From Selenomonas sp. F0473 (GTDB taxonomy: Bacteria; Bacillota; Negativicutes; Selenomonadales; Selenomonadaceae): DNA of 64,000 nucleotides. The first letter of the stretch is position 1. Each line of letters opens with the position of its first letter. The stretch covers positions 221,280 to 285,279 of the forward strand of contig NZ_JH992902.1 in assembly GCF_000315545.1 (NCBI RefSeq), in the 5' to 3' direction. The notes under the pieces were generated by a model. The model had not been told where the DNA came from and did no database searches. It saw nothing but the letters and a program-made list of their open reading frames with translations. Made by a program: the position numbers and the translations under genes. Shown here piece after piece: positions 42,649 to 51,537 of this stretch.

Positions 42649-44310
42649 GTGCGGCGGAGACTGGAAGACGAGGTGCGTGAGGCGCTGATACGCTATGCCT
42701 TCGTACCGGTCGCAGTCGTCGCATTTTTGTGCGTCGCATGGGGGATATTTAACTGGGAGTGGAGCGTTGTTCGGCGGAACGGAGAGATTCGTGACCTCAC
42801 GGCGCAGATCTTCACCGAGACTGTTGAGGACTACAGCGAGCGCGTGAGTGAGATCACACGGCTTTCGATTGCGGATGTGAACGGCACAGGGGAGGCGCGG
42901 CAGGATTTTTTTACATCATTTTATGCGGCGGTGAATCGGCGTTCCGATCATCCGTATTTTTATTTGTTGAATGCAGACGGAGATACGATCTTTACCAACG
43001 ATAAGGAGTATCCCGCATATTTTCATAACGCATGGGGCATACTCGAACGCATGCGTACAAATAAAACGCCCGTCGTCGAGTTCGTACGCAGCGGAGAAAA
43101 GAACTGGCAGCTCGTCGTTGGGCATCCATTTTCCGGCAAGGAAGGGGCTGTCGGATATGCGGCCTTCGTACTGCCGCGAGAAGCATTTATGTCGGCGGAT
43201 CTAACCTCCGATACGCATTGGGCAATCGCAGATGCATACGGTTATGTACCGTTCTCGACCCTGCCGCAGCTCCGCTCCGAGGAATTTGACAAGATGAGTC
43301 CGTCCCTGCGCAATGCGGACGGCATCGTAGATATCAAGGGGAGCCTTTTCTATGCATCGCATCGGGATATACTAGACGGCAGTTTTCGTGTATATGCCTT
43401 TACACCGATTGAGCATGTGCTGTGGCAATATACGGTGGGGGCATCGGTGCTTCTCGGTGTGTTTGTTGTCATGGTACCGGCGGTTCTCATACGCGTGCGC
43501 AATGAAACGAAAGGGAAAATGAAGGCGGCCGAGGAAATCATGAGAGCATTTCATGAGGTGCGGCGCGGACGTCTGAACCATCGCTTAGAGATTCATACGG
43601 GGAATGAATTCGAAGAAATTGCGGCGTCATACAACAGAACAGTGGACGGCATTAAGCGGTTGATTCGCCTCAGCGAGGAACAGACGCGTGCGAAGGTTGT
43701 CTCAGAGCTGCGTCAGCTCGAGTCGCAGTTTAATCCCCATTTTCTCTTTAATACGCTGGAAAATATCAGATACATGATTCGTTTAGAGCCGGCAGCAGCT
43801 GTTGAGATGATTATGGACCTCTCGGCACTCCTGCGTTACAGTATCGAACGAGAGACGAATGTGCCGCTTGCAGAGGATCTGGAGCATCTTGCAAGCTACC
43901 TTCGGATTCAGCGCCGCCGCTTTGGAACACAGCTTTCCTATAATGAGGAGATTGCCGCGGGAGCGCTGCCCTGCCGTGTGCCGAAACTTATCCTGCAGCC
44001 TGTCGTAGAAAATGCTATCAAGTACGGTGCAGACGACAAGGGGCACATACGTATTCACGTGCGTGCCGTCAAAGAAGACGACCTACTTGTCATCACGGTT
44101 ACAGATGAAGGGAATGGAATTGCGCCGGAAAAATTAGAACGCCTGCAGAAGATGCTCCGAAGTGGAGAGAATACGTCTATCCATACGGGCGTGCACAATG
44201 TTCATCGGAGAATCCAGCTCCTTTATGGGGCGCAATACGGACTTCGCATGACATGTGGGAAAGACGGCGGAACCTGTGTGGAGATGCGTTGTCCGGCGCG
44301 CGTCTCATAG
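42649..44310 (+). CDS. Sensor histidine kinase (LytS/YesM-like)
   Basis: About 553 residues. A first transmembrane helix (VPVAVVAFLCVAWGIFNW) is followed by an extracytoplasmic sensor domain of about 220 residues, a second helix (TVGASVLLGVFVVMVPAVLI), a HAMP-like linker and a His_kinase domain with ESQFNPHFLFNTLENIRYMI (phosphoacceptor His364 from GTG 42649). A HATPase with LILQPVVENAIKYGADD and DEGNGIAPEKL completes it. GTG 42649 suits GGAAGGTG at 42636; ATG 42628 is an alternative. It pairs with the response regulator 24 nt downstream and probably senses the importer's ligand. Confidence 0.9.
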   Translation: MRRRLEDEVREALIRYAFVPVAVVAFLCVAWGIFNWEWSVVRRNGEIRDLTAQIFTETVEDYSERVSEITRLSIADVNGTGEARQDFFTSFYAAVNRRSDHPYFYLLNADGDTIFTNDKEYPAYFHNAWGILERMRTNKTPVVEFVRSGEKNWQLVVGHPFSGKEGAVGYAAFVLPREAFMSADLTSDTHWAIADAYGYVPFSTLPQLRSEEFDKMSPSLRNADGIVDIKGSLFYASHRDILDGSFRVYAFTPIEHVLWQYTVGASVLLGVFVVMVPAVLIRVRNETKGKMKAAEEIMRAFHEVRRGRLNHRLEIHTGNEFEEIAASYNRTVDGIKRLIRLSEEQTRAKVVSELRQLESQFNPHFLFNTLENIRYMIRLEPAAAVEMIMDLSALLRYSIERETNVPLAEDLEHLASYLRIQRRRFGTQLSYNEEIAAGALPCRVPKLILQPVVENAIKYGADDKGHIRIHVRAVKEDDLLVITVTDEGNGIAPEKLERLQKMLRSGENTSIHTGVHNVHRRIQLLYGAQYGLRMTCGKDGGTCVEMRCPARVS

Positions 44311-44334
44311 AGGCCGCAGATAAGGAGAGAGCAT

Positions 44335-45120
44335 ATGCGCAAACTCTTGATTGTCGAAGATGAGGAAATGATCCGACGCGGGCTCGTCAATACGATTGAC
44401 TGGGGCAGTATGGGATGCAGTATTGTCGGCGATGCCGCAGACGGCAACGAAGGCCTGAAGATGATTCGGAACCTACATCCCGATATTATTCTGACCGATA
44501 TCAAGATGCCCCGCATGGATGGGCTTGCGATGGCACGGCAGGCGCGGGACGAGGGCTTAAACGCAGCGCTTATATTCCTTACGAGTTACAGTGATTTTAC
44601 ATATGCCCGCGAGGCGATTCGTCTCGATGCCGCGGACTATCTGTTAAAGCCCGTAGACGAGTATGAACTCAGGGCGCTGATCGAAAAACTTGTAGAGAAA
44701 GAGCCGGATGAGGAAAAATGTGCCTCGCATCTTCCCGTCAATCCTTTGCCGTGGCAACAGTGGCTCACGGATGAAACGCTCAATCCCTATGTGCGTCAGA
44801 CTATGCGTCGCATACAACAATCCTATGCAGCGCGCATCAGCATCGAGCGTCTTGCCGATGAGTTCGGCGTCAGCGCGAGTTATCTGAGCCGTAAATTTAA
44901 AGAAGCCGCGCGGCAGACCTTCGGCGAAATCCTCACGCGCCAACGTCTCTATATGGCGGCGCGTCAACTTTCGACGGGAATCTATCGTGTGTACGAAGTC
45001 GCCGAACAGAACGGATTCGGCGATTATAAAAACTTCTGTACCGTGTTCAAGAAATATGCGGGAGAATCTCCGACGGAGTTTATGAGACATCGGAGAGGAA
45101 ACGCGGTGCGGGACGAATAG
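44335..45120 (+). CDS. AraC-type response regulator (YesN-like)
   Basis: A 261-residue protein with a receiver domain (LLIVEDEEMIRRGLVN, phosphoacceptor Asp55 in ILTDIKMPRMDG, and the YLLKPVDEYELR lysine) and a C-terminal AraC-type double helix-turn-helix with RLADEFGVSASYLSRKFKEA and VAEQNGFGDYKNFCTVFKKY. It should bind DNA when phosphorylated by the adjacent kinase; the upstream transporter operon is the obvious target, though no operator was identified. Confidence 0.92.
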   Translation: MRKLLIVEDEEMIRRGLVNTIDWGSMGCSIVGDAADGNEGLKMIRNLHPDIILTDIKMPRMDGLAMARQARDEGLNAALIFLTSYSDFTYAREAIRLDAADYLLKPVDEYELRALIEKLVEKEPDEEKCASHLPVNPLPWQQWLTDETLNPYVRQTMRRIQQSYAARISIERLADEFGVSASYLSRKFKEAARQTFGEILTRQRLYMAARQLSTGIYRVYEVAEQNGFGDYKNFCTVFKKYAGESPTEFMRHRRGNAVRDE

Positions 45121-45144
45121 AGAATTTATTAAGGAGCGGTTCGC

Positions 45145-45681
45145 ATGGAACACAAATATTTGATTGTAATCGATATGCAGAACGATTTTGTTACGGGCGC
45201 TTTGGGAACGGCTGAAGCGCGCACGATAGTGCCGCGTGTCGTACGAAAAGCAAAGGGATTTCAAGGGACGGTAATCTTAACGCAGGATACGCATGGAAAT
45301 GATTATCTTACAACGCAGGAAGGCCGTATTCTTCCCATTCCGCATTGTATTCGGGGCACCGAGGGCTGGCGGCTTGTTCCTGAACTTGACAGACTGAAGA
45401 AGGAGCTTGGACTGACCGTTTATGAGAAGTCCACGTTTGGAAGTATTCGACTTGCCAAAGCTCTATATGAAAAAAATAAGAAGCGCCGCATCGACTTCAT
45501 TGAACTAGTTGGCCTTTGCACCGATATTTGCGTTGTCAGTAACGCGATCCTTTTCAAAGCGTTTCTGCCGGAGACACATATCGTCGTAGACGCTTCTTGT
45601 TGTGCAGGCGTCACTCCCGAGACACACGCGGCGGCTCTTACAACCTTGAGGAATTGTCAAGTGGAGATAAAGGATGTTTAG
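45145..45681 (+). CDS. Cysteine hydrolase, nicotinamidase/isochorismatase family
   Basis: A 178-residue isochorismatase-like protein. The catalytic triad is visible: Asp10 in LIVIDMQNDFVTGALG, Lys95 in VYEKSTFGS and Cys129 in LVGLCTDICVVSNAI, with a following cis-peptide-type segment. Length and NDFVTGALG fit nicotinamidase-like enzymes that release ammonia from nicotinamide, but related amidases look the same. It follows the response regulator by 24 nt with an AAGGAG site; there is no obvious functional link. Confidence 0.85.
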   Translation: MEHKYLIVIDMQNDFVTGALGTAEARTIVPRVVRKAKGFQGTVILTQDTHGNDYLTTQEGRILPIPHCIRGTEGWRLVPELDRLKKELGLTVYEKSTFGSIRLAKALYEKNKKRRIDFIELVGLCTDICVVSNAILFKAFLPETHIVVDASCCAGVTPETHAAALTTLRNCQVEIKDV

Positions 45682-45732
45682 ACCTTTCATTATCTTAGAA
45701 ATAATGTAAATTTCAACAAAAGGAGCAGCAGC

Positions 45733-46932
45733 ATGTCAGATAAAGAATATGATAGAAAATATAAAGAAGAACAGCCGGTTGTAGCGATTTGCTATGATTT
45801 TGATAAGACGTTGTCTCCTGATAATATGCAGGAGCAAGGATATATTCAATCGCTTGATTATGATGATATCCGGAAATTTTGGGAAAAGTCCAACTCCCTT
45901 GCTGAAGATAATGAAATGGATCAAAATTTATCTTATATGTATTTGATGAAGAAAGAAGCGGAAGGAAAAGTACTATTTACCAAAAAGAAGCTCAAAGAAT
46001 GCGGCGCCGGGGTTCAGTTATTCCCCGGGGTGGAGGAATGGTTCGAACGTATTCGTTCATATGGAAGAAAAAAAGGGGTTATCGTTGAGCATTATATTAT
46101 CTCTTCCGGTCTTAAGGAGATAATTGAAGGAACTTCAGTAGCAAAGGCAGGCGCCTTTGAAAAAATATATGCCAGTTCTTTTTACTATAATGAAAATGAT
46201 GTCGCGATATGGCCGGCTCAGATCGTAAATTATACCGGTAAAACGCAGTTTTTATTCAGAATAGAAAAGGGCGTCTTGGATATTAATGATCCGGCAGTTA
46301 ACGAGCATTTCTCGCCGGAAGAAATAAGAGTGCCGTTTCGTAATATGATCTATATCGGAGACAGCGATACGGATATCCCGTGTATGAAACTAGTTAACTC
46401 ATACGGTGGATATTCTATCGGCGTTTATGATTCAAATACTATGGATAAGAAGAAAGTATATAAAATGATGCGCGACGGGAGAGTGAGATATTTTGTTCCC
46501 GCCGACTATTCGGAGGAGACGGAATTAGATATCCTTGTCAAATCAATTATTGACCGAACAGCGGCAAACGAGAAGTTGGAAACGCTTCATTGCAAATATA
46601 AAAACGAGTTTGTCATGGCGGATAGAGAATACAATGAAGAAGAACGTGAGAAAACGGACTTGATTATTTCATTAGAAAACAGCAATAGCTTTAAGGATAC
46701 GCATTCTAAGATTGCCGCCTTGCAGAAAATTGATCATTGGACATCTGATGAAAAAGAAATGCTCCTTAATATTGCGCTTCATAATAATCAGGTTTATTAC
46801 ATTTTAGGCGATTCAGACGTAATGTTTTTTTACCAAAAAATATTAAAAGGAATGAAGACGCCGACTGCCCAAGAAGTAAGGAAAAATTTAAAAAAGGCGG
46901 GCAAGGAAAAGGATCTAACAAATGGAAATTAA
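45733..46932 (+). CDS. HAD family phosphatase-like protein with extra C-terminal region
   Basis: A 399-residue protein with the HAD motifs CYDFDKTLSPDNMQEQG (Asp22, Asp24), HYIISSGLKEII (motif II) and MIYIGDSDTDIPCMKLV (motif IV), of the phosphoserine-phosphatase-like branch. Residues about 300-399 are an extra helical module with ALHNNQVYYILGDSDVMFFY that I do not recognise. Codon use is markedly A+T-rich, unlike rbgA that follows, which points to acquisition by transfer. The 3' end carries the ribosome site (AAAAGGA) of rbgA and overlaps it by 11 nt. Substrate unknown. Confidence 0.8.
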   Translation: MSDKEYDRKYKEEQPVVAICYDFDKTLSPDNMQEQGYIQSLDYDDIRKFWEKSNSLAEDNEMDQNLSYMYLMKKEAEGKVLFTKKKLKECGAGVQLFPGVEEWFERIRSYGRKKGVIVEHYIISSGLKEIIEGTSVAKAGAFEKIYASSFYYNENDVAIWPAQIVNYTGKTQFLFRIEKGVLDINDPAVNEHFSPEEIRVPFRNMIYIGDSDTDIPCMKLVNSYGGYSIGVYDSNTMDKKKVYKMMRDGRVRYFVPADYSEETELDILVKSIIDRTAANEKLETLHCKYKNEFVMADREYNEEEREKTDLIISLENSNSFKDTHSKIAALQKIDHWTSDEKEMLLNIALHNNQVYYILGDSDVMFFYQKILKGMKTPTAQEVRKNLKKAGKEKDLTNGN

Positions 46933-47830
46933 CGACGCCATCGACATGCCGCGCCTGCAATGGTACCCAGGGCATATGCGAAAAGCGGAGCGGCTTGTTA
47001 AAGAAAATCTAAAGCTCGTGGATATGGTGGTGGAGCTGCTCGATGCGCGCATTCCGATGAGTTCGGCGAATCCTGTGCTGCGCGAGATCGTTGCGGGCAG
47101 GCCGCGACTTGTCGTGCTGAACAAATCCGACCTTGCGGAGCCTACGGCGACGCGCGCATGGGTGCAGTATTTTGCATCGCAGGATATTGTCGCCGTGCCC
47201 GTTGACGCGGTGAAGGGCCGCGGGATAAAAGAACTGGTACAGGAAATACAGCGCCTTGCGGTGCCGCGGACGGAAAAGTTGGCGAAGCACGGAGCGAAAC
47301 CGCGTGCCGCGCGATGCATGATCCTCGGTATCCCGAATGTGGGGAAATCCTCGCTTATCAACCGACTGTCCGGCGGTGCGCGGACGAAGGTGGAAAATCG
47401 TCCCGGCGTAACGCGAGCGAAGCAATGGATCCGCATCGGGGCTCAGCTCGAACTGCTCGATATGCCCGGGATTCTTTGGCCGAAGTTTGAAGACGCACAA
47501 GCAGCGCTCCGCCTCGCGTTCACAGGGGCAATCAGCGATACGGTCTACGATGTGGGCGGCGTTGTCCTGCAGCTCCTCCGTGCGTTGCGTACGGACTATC
47601 CGGCGGCGCTGTGTCAGCGCTATGAACTTAGCGATGCGATACCCGATGGGATAGAACTGCTTGAGGAGATTGGAAGGCGGCGCGGCTGTCTTGTCCGCGG
47701 CGGCAGGATTGATTATGAAAAAGCGGAGCAGATGATTCTCACAGATTTTCGCAGCGGGCGGCTTGGCCGAGTGACGCTTGACCCTCTGCCTGAGGCGGAT
47801 ACCGATGACACGAACGTCGGCATGCGGTGA
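46922..47830 (+). CDS. rbgA: Ribosome biogenesis GTPase RbgA (YlqF)
   Basis: A 302-residue circularly permuted GTPase: LQWYPGHMRKAERLVKENL at the start, G4 VVLNKSDLA before G1 ILGIPNVGKSSLINRLSG and G3 LLDMPGILWPKF. RbgA promotes late assembly of the 50S subunit. ATG 46922 has AAAAGGA 8 nt upstream within the HAD gene; ATG 46946 is a shorter alternative. The stop overlaps the rnhB region, matching the rbgA-rnhB order in Bacillus. Confidence 0.94.
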   Translation: MEINDAIDMPRLQWYPGHMRKAERLVKENLKLVDMVVELLDARIPMSSANPVLREIVAGRPRLVVLNKSDLAEPTATRAWVQYFASQDIVAVPVDAVKGRGIKELVQEIQRLAVPRTEKLAKHGAKPRAARCMILGIPNVGKSSLINRLSGGARTKVENRPGVTRAKQWIRIGAQLELLDMPGILWPKFEDAQAALRLAFTGAISDTVYDVGGVVLQLLRALRTDYPAALCQRYELSDAIPDGIELLEEIGRRRGCLVRGGRIDYEKAEQMILTDFRSGRLGRVTLDPLPEADTDDTNVGMR

Positions 47831-47838
47831 AGGAATTG

Positions 47839-48597
47839 ATGAAATTGACGATAAAAGAAATAGAGAACGTATTTTTATACGGTACGGTGACGGAAGAGTT
47901 TCTTGTGCTGTGCCGTGCCGATATGCGGAAGTCTGTACAGACACTCTTGCGCCGTTATGAACGTGCATACCGCGAACATGAGCGCCTTGCGGCCATGTAT
48001 ACCTATGAGCGTGCGGCGGCAGAACGCGGAAATGTGCTCGTTGCCGGCGTGGATGAAGCGGGGCGCGGACCTCTTGCGGGGCCGGTGGCGGTCGCTGCAG
48101 TAATTCTCCCGCAGGAACTTTATTTGTCTCGTCTGAATGATTCGAAGAAATTGAGCGCAAAAGTGCGTGAAGACCTTTTTGTGGAGATTACGGATCAAGC
48201 GATTGCTTATCATGTGACGCTCGTCGACGCCGCGGAGATTGACCGTATCAACATCTTACAGGCGACGCTGCGCGGGATGTACGAGGCGGTCGCGGCACTT
48301 ACACCTGTGCCGGAGGAAGTCCTGATAGACGCCGTGGAGCTGCCGCGGCTCTCCATTCCGTCGCAGGCGATTATCAAAGGCGACGCGAAGTCCGCGTCTA
48401 TTGCCGCGGCATCGATTCTCGCGAAGGTCACGCGCGACCGATTGATGGAGCAATACGATGTGGAATATCCGGGGTATGGATTTGCGCGGCATAAGGGGTA
48501 CGGGACGGCGGAACATATCGCGGCGATCAGAAAACGCGGCGTGTGTCCGATCCATCGCCGTACGTTTGAACCGATACGATCCATCATCATGCAATAG
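47839..48597 (+). CDS. rnhB: Ribonuclease HII
   Basis: A 252-residue enzyme with VAGVDEAGRGPLAGPVAVAA (catalytic Asp72 and Glu73), LNDSKKLSAKVRE and YDVEYPGYGFARHKGYGTAEH. It removes ribonucleotides from DNA. An N-terminal helical extension of about 65 residues is common in Firmicute RnhB. ATG 47839 follows AAGGA; GTG 47827 inside rbgA is also in frame. Confidence 0.95.
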   Translation: MKLTIKEIENVFLYGTVTEEFLVLCRADMRKSVQTLLRRYERAYREHERLAAMYTYERAAAERGNVLVAGVDEAGRGPLAGPVAVAAVILPQELYLSRLNDSKKLSAKVREDLFVEITDQAIAYHVTLVDAAEIDRINILQATLRGMYEAVAALTPVPEEVLIDAVELPRLSIPSQAIIKGDAKSASIAAASILAKVTRDRLMEQYDVEYPGYGFARHKGYGTAEHIAAIRKRGVCPIHRRTFEPIRSIIMQ

Positions 48598-48622
48598 ATA
48601 AACTAGGAAGGTCGTGTGCGAT

Positions 48623-50638
48623 ATGCCGATGGAAGCAAATGCCGCAGCGGTATCGACTGTGATGCCGCCCGCTCCCTCCCATATTTCGGAGGGGCGTCCG
48701 ACGGAGGGCGTACAGGAGCGCAGCGGCGGGGATTCTTCGGCAGCGTTTAGTCAGCGGACGAATGTTTCGATTGAGACGGCGATTGACCACATGGCAGACG
48801 TCCTTTCAAAGATTAACGGACGGCAGCAGTCAAGCGTCGAGCAAATGCCGCAGGAACTCAAGGAAGTTATCCAAAACATCATCAAACAGTCTTTTTCGCT
48901 TGAGACGACATTGGCACAGGGGCTTGGCAGTACCGCCGCCAGTCAGCGCTTTTCGATCGACCAGTTGACGACACTTGCGCGGATGCTCAATCAGCTCGGA
49001 ACCCTCTCCGATGCGGGCGCTGCGCCGAAGATAAGCGATGATATCGCGGCTATTCTTACGAGTCTAAAGTCCGACATTGCCGCGGAAACGGGCGGTGCAT
49101 TTGAACCGATCATGCTCACGAAGGCTGCATTTCAGCTCCTCGATACCGGGAATCCGGAGTTTCTGCCGAAAGAGCTGCAGACATTTCTCGCGCAGCTCGG
49201 CGCGCAGACACAACGACCCAATATGCCCGCAGCGGGTGAATCCGCCTCGCTCAGATTCCTTAATCAATTGGTTCAATTGTTGATGCCGCGTGCAAATTCA
49301 GAGGGAGCAGCCGCGTTACCGCAGCGTGCCGGGCAACAGGCGGGAGAGCCGTCGGTACAGGCGCAGCAGACCGCTGCGCAGACTACTGACATAAAAACAT
49401 CGAGTACGCAGCAATCCGGCCAACCGGCAACCTCTACCGGAACGCCCGCACAGATAGGCGCTGAGAGTACGGCGCCCACTGCAAAAGGCATACCTTCCCC
49501 GACTGCGGACGGCCAGCAGGAAGCAGTATCACAAACGAACAATCCTGCGGGAGGGAATCCTGTACAAGCAAAGGTTATGCCCCAGCAAGGAAATGCCCCG
49601 TCTGCATTGCGGCGGATGCCCTCAGAGGTGACGACAGGACAGAGCGCTACGCTTGCCAAAGGGACACCGGAGTTTCAGACCCAAACGACGCAGGGGAATG
49701 AGCAGGGAGTACGACAGCCGCCGCAGGAGCAGGCGAGCGCATTCCGTCAGCAAGCGGATCCGGAGACGAACACCGGTGCGCGGCAAGAATTTGCAGCGAA
49801 TGCACAGGAGTATACAGCTGGACAGGCGGATACAGTTCGCGGACAGAATCCAACGACATCAGTCCTCCGGCAGGGAACGGCAGAATTTTTTTCACAAACG
49901 ATGGAGAATACGCCGCAAATGATGCAGACCATACGTTCCGCGGCACAGGCGCTCCTGTATACAAGCGAAAATCTCTCGCAGCGGGAGGTTATGCTTCTGC
50001 AGAACTTTGTAAACGGTCGGAATCGAACCCTGAGCGAGGGCGACGTCAAACAGCTGCAGCAGCTCATAGAACTCACCCAGCAGAATGTCCCGGGAACCGT
50101 TCGCCAGGCGGCGATAGAGCAGCGGATGCCGGACTTACCGCGCCTATGGGCATTCATGCAGATGGCCGATATTGTCGCGACACGGAAGATGACCGCAGAG
50201 CAGTACAAGCGTGCGGGCAGGAACGTCGCAGCGCTCGCGCTATCGATGCGCGGCGCGCTCGAAGGGGAGAATGCAGCGCCGCAGCCCGGGCAGCGTTCCA
50301 TGAATTTCATCATGCCGCTCTTTATGGGAGAGGCTGAATATCCCGCCTATATACACGTCTATGACGAGACGCATGCGGATGAGGAGAGCGGTCAGGTCCA
50401 AAAGGAAACGTGGCTGCGCATCTGTGTTCTCACCGATCATATCGGTACGGTGGAGCTCATCAACCGCATCTATGAGGAAAATCACGTCGATATGCGTCTC
50501 TATTTCTCCGATCCGGACGCCGCGTGGGAGTTCCGCAGTCATTTGGATGAGATACGAGATTCGGCGAATGATACGCCAATCGTCATTGAGGGCATCCAAA
50601 TCGGAGCGATTGGAGAGCGACGTTTTTTTACGAACTAA
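48623..50638 (+). CDS. FliK/YlqG-like protein with low-complexity centre
   Basis: About 671 residues. The N-terminal 200 residues are helical; residues about 210-440 are a Gln/Thr/Pro/Ala/Gly-rich low-complexity stretch; the C-terminal part contains MNFIMPLFMGEAEYPAYIHV and a final domain with VDMRLYFSDPDAAWEFRSHL. This is the plan of flagellar hook-length control proteins, and the position between rnhB and a FlhB-like gene equals that of B. subtilis ylqG. A role in export control together with the next gene is an inference. Start ATG 48623 or GTG 48614. Confidence 0.6.
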   Translation: MPMEANAAAVSTVMPPAPSHISEGRPTEGVQERSGGDSSAAFSQRTNVSIETAIDHMADVLSKINGRQQSSVEQMPQELKEVIQNIIKQSFSLETTLAQGLGSTAASQRFSIDQLTTLARMLNQLGTLSDAGAAPKISDDIAAILTSLKSDIAAETGGAFEPIMLTKAAFQLLDTGNPEFLPKELQTFLAQLGAQTQRPNMPAAGESASLRFLNQLVQLLMPRANSEGAAALPQRAGQQAGEPSVQAQQTAAQTTDIKTSSTQQSGQPATSTGTPAQIGAESTAPTAKGIPSPTADGQQEAVSQTNNPAGGNPVQAKVMPQQGNAPSALRRMPSEVTTGQSATLAKGTPEFQTQTTQGNEQGVRQPPQEQASAFRQQADPETNTGARQEFAANAQEYTAGQADTVRGQNPTTSVLRQGTAEFFSQTMENTPQMMQTIRSAAQALLYTSENLSQREVMLLQNFVNGRNRTLSEGDVKQLQQLIELTQQNVPGTVRQAAIEQRMPDLPRLWAFMQMADIVATRKMTAEQYKRAGRNVAALALSMRGALEGENAAPQPGQRSMNFIMPLFMGEAEYPAYIHVYDETHADEESGQVQKETWLRICVLTDHIGTVELINRIYEENHVDMRLYFSDPDAAWEFRSHLDEIRDSANDTPIVIEGIQIGAIGERRFFTN

Positions 50639-50736
50639 AGCATTCAGATTTTGACTCCAGCAATCGCTTGGCGAAAAGAGAACGCAGCGTGCATATAATA
50701 ATCGCGTATGACGAGAGCCACAAGGATGGGTGAGAT

Positions 50737-51066
50737 ATGCCGGAAAATTGGATCACGGACGCTCCGCCCGCGGAAGATATGCCGGAGGAGCCGGAGCAGA
50801 AAGCGGTTGCAGTTCGCTATGATGTAACGAAGGACCGTGCTCCCCGAATTACGGCAAAAGGGAGATCGCTTGTTGCCGACCGTATTCTCGCCGAGGCGAA
50901 GAAAAACGGCATTCCCGTCTATCAGAACAAATCCCTCGTCAATATGCTGATGGCTCTTGAGATTGACCGTGAAATTCCGCCGGAACTCTATCGAACGATT
51001 GCCGAGGTATTGGCTCATGTCTATCGCATTGATCGACATATGGGCGACAGGAGATCGTCAACGTGA
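50737..51066 (+). CDS. FlhB/YscU C-terminal domain-like protein (YlqH-like)
   Basis: A 109-residue soluble protein resembling the cytoplasmic C-terminal domain of FlhB: AVRYDVTKDRAPRITAKGRS, LAEAKKNGIPVYQNKSLV and EIPPELYRTIAEVLAHVYRI. It lacks the membrane part, and the NPTH self-cleavage site is absent, as in stand-alone FhlB2/YlqH proteins. FlhB acts in flagellar export substrate switching; the small version can partly replace that domain in some bacteria. A TATAAT at 50694-50699 may serve as a weak promoter. It overlaps yraN by 4 nt. Confidence 0.88.
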   Translation: MPENWITDAPPAEDMPEEPEQKAVAVRYDVTKDRAPRITAKGRSLVADRILAEAKKNGIPVYQNKSLVNMLMALEIDREIPPELYRTIAEVLAHVYRIDRHMGDRRSST

Positions 51067-51422
51067 GCAATCAGGTTCTCGGCGCACAGGGAGAGAATTG
51101 CGCAGCATCTTATTTGAAGGCACATGGCTGTACGATATTGGAGCGGAACTATCGAACGCAAACCGGTGAAATTGATATTATTGCGGATGATCATGGAACG
51201 CTGGTATTCGTCGAGGTGAAGACCAGAACCGGAACGGCTTACGGGACACCCGCACAGGCTGTCAACTTTAGAAAAAGGAATAAAATTATTCAAACGGCAT
51301 ACCGGTATCTAGGCCAGAAACAAATTGACAATCGTCCCTGCCGTTTTGACGTAATCGAGGTGTATGCGATGAACGGGAGTGATTGGCCGGTGCGTCACAT
51401 AAAAGGGGCTTTTGAACTGTAA
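51063..51422 (+). CDS. yraN: UPF0102 family protein YraN
   Basis: A 119-residue protein with LGAQGENCAASYLKAHGCTI, RNYRTQTGEIDIIA and LVFVEVKTRTGTAYGTP, the endonuclease-like fold of UPF0102 (GEIDxI and VEVKxR residues as in Holliday-junction resolvase-type nucleases). The biochemical role is unsettled. It starts at GTG 51063 inside the FlhB-like gene and is followed by a terminator. It lies next to comM, a frequent neighbour. Confidence 0.93.
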   Translation: MSNQVLGAQGENCAASYLKAHGCTILERNYRTQTGEIDIIADDHGTLVFVEVKTRTGTAYGTPAQAVNFRKRNKIIQTAYRYLGQKQIDNRPCRFDVIEVYAMNGSDWPVRHIKGAFEL

Positions 51423-51427
51423 TTGAG

Positions 51428-51466
51428 ATAACGGGCATCTGAGAAAATCGGATGTCCGTTATTTTA
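51428..51466 (+). terminator. Terminator after yraN
   Basis: ATAACGGGCATC (51428-51439) pairs with GATGTCCGTTAT (51451-51462), 12 bp with one G-U pair, followed by TTTT. Confidence 0.78.
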
Positions 51467-51486
51467 TGGAGGAAAACGAAGATTTA

Positions 51487-51495
51487 TGCTATACT
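51487..51495 (+). promoter_or_regulatory. Extended -10 promoter of comM
   Basis: TGCTATACT at 51487-51495, about 43 nt before the comM start; the -35 region is weak. Confidence 0.55.
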
Positions 51496-51537
51496 GAAAA
51501 CCAGAATACATAGAGAGATAAAAAGGGAGCGAATACA

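Noticed and set aside
49300-49900. Tandem repeat array in the FliK-like gene
   Set aside because: The Gln/Thr/Pro-rich centre is compositionally biased, but no repeat unit recurs at a regular interval.
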